Source of the DNA: a bacterium
GTDB lineage: Bacteria; Sumerlaeota; Sumerlaeia; MVZB01
Length of the DNA stretch: 13,905 bases
Direction of reading: 5' to 3'
Assembly: GCA_023480605.1 (NCBI GenBank)
Contig: JAMCWS010000332.1
Coordinates: forward strand, 1-13,905
Numbering within the stretch: position 1 is the first letter of the stretch; every line of letters starts with the position of its first letter. The notes below the pieces were generated by a model, which was given only the letters and a program-made list of their open reading frames with translations, made no database searches and was not told the DNA's origin. Shown here in pieces: positions 6,109 through 12,684 of this stretch. The translations under genes were made by a program, and so were the position numbers.

Positions 6109-7029
6109 TCCCCCAACTACATGCTCAACGGCAAGATTACGCCGCTGGGCGAACGATATATGCCTGACCTGATGCACGAGTTCGTGACCGATTTCATGAC
6201 GCGCCACAAGGACCAGCCCTTCTATTTGTACTACTCCCTTTCCCTGATCCATGGCCCGATCCTGAAAACTCCCGACAGCAAGGAAGGGGCCGACGCGAAT
6301 GAGCTTTACGACGATAACATCGCCTACCTGGACAAGATGGTCGGCAAGCTGGTTGGCGAACTGGAGCGACTGGGGCTGCGTGAGAAGACATTGGTGGTTT
6401 TCATGGGCGACAACGGCACGGCGCGTTTCGGAGCCGGGCGTGGAACCCTCGATGGCAAACCGATCTCGGGTCAAAAGGGAACGATGCTTGAAGGCGGAAG
6501 CCGGGTGCCCCTCATCGCCAATTGGCCGGGAACGACGCCAGCCGGCAAAGAACTCGACGACCTCGTGGATCTGAGCGATTTCCTGCCGACCTTCGCCGTG
6601 CTTGCCGGAGCGAAACTGCCCGAAGGAGTAAAAATCGATGGGCATGACCTGGCACCACAACTCAAGGGAGAAAAAGGGCGGCCCCGCGAGTGGGTTTACG
6701 TGGAACTGAACGGCAAATGGTATGTGCGCGACAAGGGCTGGAAACTGACGCGCGATGGCGATCTGTTCGATATGAGCAACGCGCCATGGGATGAGAAGCC
6801 ACTGACGAAGGGAGCCGGCGGAGCCGAGGCCGAATCCGCCCGCAAGCGGCTGCAGGCGGCGCTCGACGAACTCAATCCGGCGGCCGGCAAGCAAGTCGAA
6901 TCGGCAATGGGAAACGCGGAAGGCAAGCGAAGGAAAAAGGCGAATCGCAAAGGTGGGCGGGCCGCCAGGAGGGTCGGCGCGGCGGCGACGCACGGCGCAG
7001 GGCGACCTGAGAAGAAAGCCGGCGCGTAA
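6109..7029 (+). pseudogene. Sulfatase, N-terminal half deleted at the IS256 junction
   Basis: The C-terminal part of a type I sulfatase starts exactly where the IS256 element ends. Residues are counted from the ATG at 6121. The protein shows PDLMHEFVTDFM (15-26), FYLYYSLSLIHGP (34-46) with His44, FMGDNGT (94-100) with the metal ligands Asp97 and Asn98, and GQKGTMLEGGSRVP (117-130) with Lys119, all in normal order. The N-terminal part is gone, including the CxPxR motif that is converted to formylglycine, so the product cannot be an active sulfatase. The ATG at 6121 has no ribosome site, and an in-frame TAA sits in the terminal repeat at 6097-6099. The C-terminus ends in a basic Lys/Arg/Gly-rich tail of about 45 residues. 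The missing half is not found on the far side of the insertion sequence. Confidence 0.88.
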
Positions 7030-7104
7030 CGTTACACTCATCGTCGAAACTTGTATGGAGGTTAGGTATCGCACGCCGAAGTGATCTTTAACTTGGAGGA
7101 CACC

Positions 7105-7167
7105 ATGGGCCGAAAAATCGGCAGACAAAACAGGAGGAAATTAGTTGAAGCAATCGGAAGCCGTTAG
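7105..7167 (+). pseudogene. 5' scrap of a transposase-like gene (20 codons)
   Basis: A very good ribosome site (TTGGAGG, then ATG at 7105) precedes only 20 codons: MGRKIGRQNRRKLVEAIGSR then TAG. The phrase KLVEAIGSR resembles the start of the DNA-binding region in integrase-type transposases that begin '..lv.ai..RYr.a.r..K..IL'. The coding phase is lost immediately afterwards, at a hairpin. It is most likely the beginning of a truncated transposase gene. A genuine 20-residue leader peptide cannot be excluded. Confidence 0.35.
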
Positions 7168-7180
7168 TGCAATTCATCCA

Positions 7181-7215
7181 GTCAACTACCACCGCCTCTG
7201 GCGTTGGTAGTTGAC
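7181..7215. repeat. Strong hairpin, possible insertion-sequence end
   Basis: GTCAACTACCA (7181-7191) pairs with TGGTAGTTGAC (7205-7215). Inside it, CGCC pairs with GGCG around a 3-base TCT loop, with a single C/T mismatch between the two stem parts. The dyad lies at the boundary between two transposase scraps. Long hairpins with tiny loops occur at ends of IS200/IS605-type elements and as terminators (three T follow on the plus strand). No tyrosine transposase or TnpB is present. Confidence 0.45.
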
Positions 7216-7216
7216 T

Positions 7217-7320
7217 TTCGCACGCAAAAACTACTCCAAGGGCGGCAAAACTCCGGCCGAGATCCTCGCCGAACAAGGCGTCGATCCGCGGATTCTGCTG
7301 CTCGATGCGGGCGCGCGGCT
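7217..7320 (+). pseudogene. C-terminal scrap of a DDE transposase (tentative)
   Basis: About 34 codons read FARKNYSKGGKTPAEIL followed by a stretch ending PRILLL. 'KTPaEIL' followed by a hydrophobic run resembles the C-terminal tail of integrase-type transposases, possibly the same gene whose start is at 7105, with the middle lost. The phase breaks near 7320, where the frame of the next scrap takes over. The assignment is by eye and weak. Confidence 0.3.
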
Positions 7321-7322
7321 TG

Positions 7323-7715
7323 AGTTTTACCCGCGCCATCTGGCGGCTCTACGATGCCAAGGCCGGCATGGAAACCCAGTTCAAAGACGGGCTGAGCGAT
7401 CTGGGACTGCATTATCCGCCCTGCCGCCAGCACGTGCGCAATCAGGATTTTTATGCGGTGGGGGCGCTGGCCTGGACGCTGGGCGTGGCCGTGGACGTGC
7501 TGGGTGGGGCTGGAGAGGAGCGCGGCAGCATGGATCGCAAAGACGGGACGCCGCGGAGGCGGCCCACGCCGCGGCGGATGCGGCTGTGGCGCCTGCGGCG
7601 CGAGCTGTTGACGCTGCCGGGGCGCGTGGCGCGCCATGCGCACGAGCTCAAAGTGCAATTGCTGGGGCTGGCCGACTCAACCCAGAAATTGTTTGCCCAT
7701 TTTTGGTCAACCTGA
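7323..7715 (+). pseudogene. C-terminal fragment of an IS1380/IS4-like transposase
   Basis: An in-frame stretch ends at TGA 7713-7715. LYDAKAGMETQFKDGLSDLG resembles the Y-x2-R/K-x3-E catalytic region of IS4/IS1380-type DDE transposases, including the third acidic residue. It is followed by a hydrophobic segment (YAVGALAWTLGVAVDVLG) and the C-terminal RLWRLRRELLTLPGRVARHAHEL motif typical of IS1380 proteins. The N-terminal two thirds with both catalytic Asp residues are missing. No start codon with a ribosome site exists at the correct boundary. It is a degraded insertion-sequence remnant. Confidence 0.65.
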
Positions 7716-8054
7716 GCCGCTGCTGAGCGGATCGGCGCGAGGCATGAAGTTTTTGACGGCGATGACAAGGGGGCAGTGCGTTTTGCCGGGGGTCGGCGCA
7801 GTCATCGCGACGGGCGATGGTCCCCCCAGGAGGTCCACAATGGTCTGAATGGGGCGAAAAAGATAGTGAATGGTTCCGGCGCGGCAAAATTTTTGTTGTC
7901 GAGCCGCAGGAACGGGTGCGCATCGCGAGATTGTGTGAAGGATCAAGGACGACATAAAAAAGGTTCGTCTGCGGTATTGACAAACCGCGCGGAATATATT
8001 TATGATGTTGATTCCTGTGGCTCGATGGGGGGAGCGAAGGTTGGGGCAGCGTGT
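7716..8054. other. Non-coding stretch between transposase remnant and tRNA
   Basis: About 340 bp without a convincing gene. The left part probably continues the decayed insertion sequence and includes a small hairpin, CCGCT-GCTG-AGCGG (7717-7730). The right part becomes AT-rich and carries the tRNA promoter. No terminal repeat of the IS1380-like element could be recognised. Confidence 0.5.
7977..8006 (+). promoter_or_regulatory. Sigma70 promoter of the initiator tRNA
   Basis: A perfect TTGACA (7977-7982) is followed after 18 bases by TATGAT (8001-8006, five of six consensus positions). Transcription would start near 8013, leaving about 40 bases of 5' leader before the tRNA. Strong promoters of this kind are usual for tRNA genes. 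Confidence 0.7.
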
Positions 8055-8130
<76 letters not shown>

Positions 8131-8139
8131 GTTTCAGTC

Positions 8140-8169
8140 AACGGACCAATCGCTCATGGTTGGTCCGTT
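8140..8169 (+). terminator. Possible terminator after tRNA-fMet
   Basis: A ten-base perfect stem AACGGACCAA (8140-8149) and TTGGTCCGTT (8160-8169) with a 10-base loop begins 10 bases after the tRNA. Only a short T tract follows. Termination or processing of the tRNA transcript is plausible. Confidence 0.45.
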
Positions 8170-8239
8170 TGGCTATGATTATGGCTCATGGCGCCGCCCG
8201 TTCGGGCCGAGCGACACAAGCCGTTCGCGCGGACGCGAT

Positions 8240-8316
8240 GGCGGGGTAGCTCAGATGGTTAGAGCGACGGACTCATAACCCGTAGGTCGGCGGTTCGATC
8301 CCGCCCCCCGCTACCA
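8240..8316 (+). tRNA. tRNA-Met, elongator type (anticodon CAT)
   Basis: A 77-base cloverleaf with encoded CCA. The acceptor GGCGGGG pairs with CCCCGCT (a G-T wobble at 1-72), so unlike its neighbour it is paired at the end, as in elongators. The D-arm is GCTC/GAGC, the loop CTCATAA (anticodon 8274-8276) and the T-stem GGCGG/CCGCC. The anticodon stem has an A-C mismatch at 31-39. A CAT anticodon could also belong to a lysidine-modified tRNA-Ile, but the overall sequence resembles elongator Met. It lies 110 bp downstream of the initiator tRNA. Confidence 0.9.
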
Positions 8317-8324
8317 GTTTCAAG

Positions 8325-8342
8325 CCCTCGATTTATCGGGGG
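8325..8342 (+). terminator. Possible hairpin terminator after tRNA-Met
   Basis: CCCTCGA (8325-8331) pairs with TCGGGGG (8336-8342), including one G-T wobble, around a TTTA loop. It starts nine bases after the tRNA. No T-run follows directly, so the call is weak. Confidence 0.35.
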
Positions 8343-8433
8343 ATTCGTATCTTATGCCCGTTTTTATTGGCTTTTCGCGATTTACGCAAACCGCTCATCA
8401 GTTATGTTTATGTTGTCTTTGGTTTACCCTCGT

Positions 8434-9150
8434 TTAGCCCGACACCGCCGCGCCGGTGCGCAGGAAGCCCATCAGGCGGGCAGCGTCGCGCACCAGGCCG
8501 GTCGCGGGCAGACTGACCGCCTGCTTGAGAACATGGTGCGCGGCGTTGGCCACCTCCTCGGGCGGCAAGTCGTCGGCCTTCCGGCATGTTTCCTCCGACT
8601 CGCCGGCGATCCGGAAGGCTCGATAGCCCGCGGGATCCTGGCGGTCAGGCCAGTAAAAAATCCGGTCGTCGTGGATGACCTTCTGGACACCTTCGAAGGT
8701 CGCCCACGCCTCGATTCGTTTGACGATCTTACTACTCCTTCTTGAGACATCCCAATGCGCAGCCACGCGGCGTGCCAAGTGTTCCAGGCTGATGGGACCC
8801 TCCTGTCTCACGACGGCATCAATCAGTGTTCGCAGGGCGCTGTCGGCCTTGGGCAGGTCCGCTCCCAGACAATCATCCAGGATGCTTTCCAGGTCCTCGA
8901 TCAGGTCGCCGTCATCCGAGTCCTGGGCGTCAGCACGGCTAAAAAAGCTGGTCGGCGGGAGTTGTTTGGGGTCACCGACGATGATCGCCACGCGCCCGCG
9001 CGCGATCGCCCTCACGGCGTCTCAGACCGGTATCTGGGAGGCCTCGTCGAAGACCACGAAATCGAAGGCCGGATGGCCGGCGTCGAGGTATTGCGCCACG
9101 GAGAGGGGGCTTATGAGTAGGCAGTGCTTCGCACCCATTGGGCGCACACA
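8434..9150 (-). pseudogene. Decayed SF1 helicase of the DUF4011/DUF3320 type
   Basis: Reading leftward from 9150, one frame gives AKHCLLISPLSVAQYL, then FDFVVFDEASQIPV (Walker B motif DEAS), then a TGA at 9022-9024 where Trp is expected (IPVWDA). It continues with AIARGRVAIIVGDPKQLPPT (motif III region). After ESILDDCLGADLP the sequence jumps straight to ALRTLIDAVVRQEGPISLEH and the rest of a DUF3320-like C-terminus, ending FLRTG and TAA. In intact proteins of this family the second RecA domain and a Vsr-like endonuclease domain, several hundred residues, lie between these parts. The N-terminal region with DUF4011 and Walker A is also absent. The gene is therefore dead: a nonsense codon, an internal deletion near 8850, and a lost 5' end. 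Intact relatives are common in defence islands. Confidence 0.85.
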
Positions 9151-9206
9151 TCACCACCCCCAACTCAATAGGTTATGAAGCAGTTGCCGGTGATCCGTGA
9201 CATTCT

Positions 9207-12200
9207 TTACGCTTGGCGTGGCGTCGCATGCGCCAGCATCTCGAGAAGGTTTTGCAGGCCGGTAATATCTCTGCTCTCCCCGTCCCTGACTTCGACCAAA
9301 CGCCAATCCCCAACTCTTTTACCTTCGCAGACGCGAAATTTTCCGACTTCGAATTTTCCAGGACCAATGCTGTCCGGTGCCAGTGACCCTTGGATTTCAT
9401 TGAAAAGTTGGCCGCCGGGCGAATAGAATTCCAGGCTCTCGATGTGTTGATCGAAGACATCCGCGTCGGTCGCGACACGGATTTTCTGCGCCATCCCAGG
9501 CAGCAGCGTCGCATAGGAGCCCGGATCCAGTTTCTCCCATACCATGTTCGCCGGCCGCACGTTGGGCAGGTTCATCGCCGCTTCAATCTGTTTAAGCGTC
9601 AGCGGCGGCGCCGGCAGTTCCGGCATGTCAACCGCCTCGATCGCCACTTCGTCAATATCGAAGCCCTTGTCATCTCCCCGTTCCACCATCTGCTCCAGGT
9701 CGGCAAGGAAACGATGTTTCGCGGCTTCCTTGTTGGCCGCCGATTCCAGCACGATCCGCTCGAACTCCCGCGGCAGGCGCGAAAGGATGGGCTGCAACTT
9801 GCCGACAATGCCCTGGAAGATGTTAATCCTCTGCCCGAGGGCGAAATAAACATCCGCCTCGACCGTGTCTTTGTATGCCAGATTGATGAGGCGGATCGTC
9901 GCGTGCTTTTGCCCAATCCGGTCGATGCGGCCGATTCGCTGTTCGACTTTCATCGGATTCCACGGCAGGTCGTAATTCACCAGCACGCCGCAAAATTGCA
10001 GGTTGAGTCCCTCGCCCGCCGCGTCGGTGCAAATGAGCATCCGGATCCGTTTCTCGCGGAAGGCGTTCTTGATCTGCTCCTTGGTCATCGGCGACCAGCC
10101 GCCACTGCGGTCTCGCCGGCCTCCGCCGTCGCCCGAATAAAACGCAATCGGGATCTCCGGCATTTCCTGCGCGAGGTATTCTTTCAGATAGTCCATCGTA
10201 TCCGCGTACTGACTGAAGACGATCGCCGAGTCGTAGCCATCAGCCAACGCCTGCGTCAGTTCCTCTTTCAGTCGCCGGGCCTTGGTGTCGGTTCCCAGTT
10301 GGGCGATCCTGCGCAGGAGTTCCATGATGGCCTCTTTTTCCACCGCGACGCACCCCGCCCGTGTCAACGCCGCGGCCTCGTCGGCATCCATCACGCTCTC
10401 GACCAACTCGTCCTGTGACAGGTCGCCCTGGTCGACCGGTTCCGTGATGTTTTCCAGGTGTTTGGCAAGTGTGTGCCTGAGTGCCTGAAAGCAACTCGCC
10501 AGCCGCCGCCGGTAAATCGTCATCACGAAGCCGATGGCATTGCGCTTGTTCTCGGCGGCGTTGTTGTAAGTGTTTGTGATGTAATCCTCGACCGCTTCAT
10601 ACAAGGCGCGCTCCGCGGGCGAAAGCTCCACCGGCACGTCGCGCACCTCGCGCGTCGCGATCGGCGTCTCCAGCAGTCCCTTGTTGTAATATAGCCGCAG
10701 CAGGCTGCGCGTATGGCGCGACATGCGGTGCCGGATCGGGCTGAACCGCCGCAGCAACTCCAGCGCCGCCGCGCGGGTCCGGGTGTCGAGGCGGCGCAGG
10801 GGGATGCCGCCGCCGTCGCGCAGGGCCTTGAGCACCTTGCGCCGCCCGAGCCGCGAGATATCGGGCGTGATCGCCGCCAGGGCCTGCTCGCTCACTTCGC
10901 CGAAGGCGGCCTCCGTCGCCCGGAACATCTCGGCCAACATCTCCATCTCCGGATGGCCCGGATTGCCGGCGGCCAGTTCGAAGTAGCGTACGAAACTGTG
11001 ACTGTCCCAACGCTCGGGCAGGCCGAGCAGGTTCAGCAGGTCCCACACCTCGACGGGATGCACCTGCATCGGCGTGGCGGTCATGAGGAGCAGCGATCGG
11101 CTCTTCTTTTCCAGTGCCTGCATGAGGCGCAACAATTGGTTGGGACCGCTCTCCTGGGCGGTGCCGGCCCCGCGGCGCCGGGCGTGGTGCGCCTCGTCCA
11201 GCACCAGCAGGTCCCAGTCTTCGGCCTCGAGCAGGTCGCCCGCGCGGTCGCGCCGGCGCATCAGGTGACTGGAGCACAACACCAGCGGCTCCCGCAGCCA
11301 CTCCTTGCGGTCGGTCTTCCGCTCGCTGGGGCCCTGCCAGCCGTGGGTCTTTTTCCAGGCGAGTTTTTGCCCGTCGTATATCGGCACGTTCAGGTTGAAT
11401 TTTTCGTAAAGCTCGTTCTGCCACTGGATCATGACGCCCGCCGGAACCATGATCATGATGCGCCGGGCCAGGCTGCTCAGCCACGCCTGGCGGATGATCA
11501 GGCCGGCCGAAATTGTCTTGCCCAGGCCCACCTCGTCGCTCAGCAGCAGTCGGAAGGGCCAGTTCGCGTGCATCCGCACGAAGGTCCGCAACTGGTGCGG
11601 CCAGGGCCTCACCGCCGACGTGACCTCGCCCACGCGGATTCCGTTGGGCATACGGGCGGCGTTCTTGATGAACGTCCACACCAGCACGCGCACTTCGTCG
11701 GCCGTCAGCCGCGTCGCGGGCGGCACTTCGGCGGGGGGCGCCTGGGGTGTTGATTGGCCGGACTCTTTATCCTCCACCCGACGCCCCATCTCATCGGAGA
11801 CCGTAAACCGGTCGTTGGTCGGCAGGAACTCGAGCAGCCGCGCCTTGGCCGCTTCGGGGAAGTCCAGCGTCCGCACGCTGACCGAGCGGTCTTCCCACAA
11901 TCTGCCGAACGCTTCGACTTCATCGGAGACGTGCTTCCACTCGCGCCCCCCCTCCCAGGAGCAATGGACGTGGAAGCTTTCGCGGTTGTTTACCCAGCCG
12001 CCGCGGGTCTCGTTGATGCTGCCGCTGAAACCGATCGCATTGCCCTCGATGTCGGTGATGACGCCGACCTTCTCGTGGAAGATCCCCGGCGCGCACACCG
12101 GCTGGCGCGTCGCCGGATCGACCGGGACGGCCACCTTGATCTCCAGCCGCTCGTGGGCGATCATCCAGGCCAGCGCCTCCAGCCCTTCGCGCGCCCTGAG

Positions 12201-12521
12201 GTCGGGCGGCACGAGCGTCATCGCGCCCAGCACTTCGGCGATCTGCTCGTGCCACGCGTAGCCTTCTTCGATTGCCTTCACTTCTTCCGGGCCCAGCGTG
12301 CAGCCGACCACCAGCCGCATCTTGCCCCAGTTGTGGATGAGGCGCTCCAGTCCCCGCGCCGCCAGCGCCAGCGCGTCGGCCGTGAAGTAACCGGTCAGCC
12401 GGTCATACCGCACCGCGCACGCCAACGCCGGGATATAAAACTGCTCCACCAGGTCGCCGTCGTCGTGGCGGTAACTGGTTTCCCAGTCATGGGCGGGGAG
12501 AAGGGGAATTAATGTATTCAT
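9207..12521 (-). CDS. PLD-like domain fused to SNF2-family helicase (probable defence protein)
   Basis: A 1104-residue protein. Residues about 20-215 form a phospholipase-D-like domain with the half-motif FHEKVGVITD (148-157; His149, Lys151, Asp157) and GFSGSIN (164-170). The SF2/SNF2 helicase core follows: SDEVGLGKT (328-336, Lys335), LVLDEAHHAR (439-448), LLLMTATP (477-484), IVFSQYAD (767-774), CTDAAGEGLNLQ (831-842) and QRIGRIDRIGQ (861-871). All motifs are intact. The roughly 230-residue C-terminal extension is not recognised. Such proteins are thought to translocate on DNA and, through the PLD domain, cut or bind it. The frame opens at a GTG at 12554 inside a repeat. The ATG at 12521 (MNTLIPLLPAHDWE) is preferred because the domain begins there, though its ribosome site is weak. 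It lies 163 bp downstream of a DNA methylase gene on the same strand, as in class 1 DISARM (DrmD), type 3 BREX (BrxHII) and DUF499/DUF1156 loci. Which system applies is undecided. Confidence 0.88.
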   Translation of the reverse strand: MNTLIPLLPAHDWETSYRHDDGDLVEQFYIPALACAVRYDRLTGYFTADALALAARGLERLIHNWGKMRLVVGCTLGPEEVKAIEEGYAWHEQIAEVLGAMTLVPPDLRAREGLEALAWMIAHERLEIKVAVPVDPATRQPVCAPGIFHEKVGVITDIEGNAIGFSGSINETRGGWVNNRESFHVHCSWEGGREWKHVSDEVEAFGRLWEDRSVSVRTLDFPEAAKARLLEFLPTNDRFTVSDEMGRRVEDKESGQSTPQAPPAEVPPATRLTADEVRVLVWTFIKNAARMPNGIRVGEVTSAVRPWPHQLRTFVRMHANWPFRLLLSDEVGLGKTISAGLIIRQAWLSSLARRIMIMVPAGVMIQWQNELYEKFNLNVPIYDGQKLAWKKTHGWQGPSERKTDRKEWLREPLVLCSSHLMRRRDRAGDLLEAEDWDLLVLDEAHHARRRGAGTAQESGPNQLLRLMQALEKKSRSLLLMTATPMQVHPVEVWDLLNLLGLPERWDSHSFVRYFELAAGNPGHPEMEMLAEMFRATEAAFGEVSEQALAAITPDISRLGRRKVLKALRDGGGIPLRRLDTRTRAAALELLRRFSPIRHRMSRHTRSLLRLYYNKGLLETPIATREVRDVPVELSPAERALYEAVEDYITNTYNNAAENKRNAIGFVMTIYRRRLASCFQALRHTLAKHLENITEPVDQGDLSQDELVESVMDADEAAALTRAGCVAVEKEAIMELLRRIAQLGTDTKARRLKEELTQALADGYDSAIVFSQYADTMDYLKEYLAQEMPEIPIAFYSGDGGGRRDRSGGWSPMTKEQIKNAFREKRIRMLICTDAAGEGLNLQFCGVLVNYDLPWNPMKVEQRIGRIDRIGQKHATIRLINLAYKDTVEADVYFALGQRINIFQGIVGKLQPILSRLPREFERIVLESAANKEAAKHRFLADLEQMVERGDDKGFDIDEVAIEAVDMPELPAPPLTLKQIEAAMNLPNVRPANMVWEKLDPGSYATLLPGMAQKIRVATDADVFDQHIESLEFYSPGGQLFNEIQGSLAPDSIGPGKFEVGKFRVCEGKRVGDWRLVEVRDGESRDITGLQNLLEMLAHATPRQA

Positions 12522-12539
12522 CTCAATAAATGCAGTTTT

Positions 12540-12663
12540 GCCACGAAAAAACACGAAAGAACACGAATTTCAACGATCTGTCATAGTAACGTCAACATCT
12601 GCCGGGTGAACCTGTATTTACTCGTCAATTCAATATTTTATGCATTTCGTGTCATTTCGTGGC
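12540..12663. repeat. Small inverted-repeat element with ACGAAA units
   Basis: GCCACGAAAAAACACGAAA (12540-12558) is the inverted partner of 12645-12663, whose reverse complement is GCCACGAAATGACACGAAA (17 of 19 matching). About 86 bp lie between the arms. The left arm continues with a third ACGAA unit, giving a 10-base periodicity. The 124-bp structure fills most of the gap between methylase and helicase and looks like a miniature mobile or interspersed element without coding capacity. No clear target duplication was found. Confidence 0.6.
12567..12595 (-). promoter_or_regulatory. Possible own promoter of the helicase gene
   Basis: On the minus strand TTGACG (12590-12595) and TGAAAT (12567-12572) are 17 bases apart, inside the inverted-repeat element between methylase and helicase. 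If real, the helicase could be transcribed apart from the methylase. The -10 match is poor. Confidence 0.28.
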
Positions 12664-12684
12664 TAGTCAATGCGCTTTCCAGGT

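Noticed and set aside
7105..7167. Genuine leader peptide or small protein
   Set aside because: The ribosome site is excellent, but the sequence resembles a transposase start and is followed by transposase debris. No attenuator-like structure with a downstream operon is seen, so a truncated gene is the simpler reading.
7181..7215. Integron attC recombination site
   Set aside because: The arms do not end in the required RYYYAAC and GTTRRRY boxes, there is no extrahelical-base pattern, and no integrase or cassette array is present.
9022..9024. TGA recoded as Trp or selenocysteine in the helicase remnant
   Set aside because: The GspJ, Rrf2-adjacent and methylase neighbours use TGA or TAA as normal stops, there is no SECIS-like hairpin evident, and the same gene also has a large internal deletion and no 5' end, so it is a pseudogene.
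10713..11753. Long plus-strand open frame of 346 codons inside the helicase gene
   Set aside because: It is antisense to the intact PLD-SNF2 helicase. Its composition (Gln/His/Arg/Ala-rich) is a GC-rich shadow, with no ribosome site or recognisable motif.
12540..12663. CRISPR array
   Set aside because: The ACGAAA units are only 6-10 bases, without spacers of constant length, and the two arms are inverted rather than direct repeats. No cas gene is in the window.
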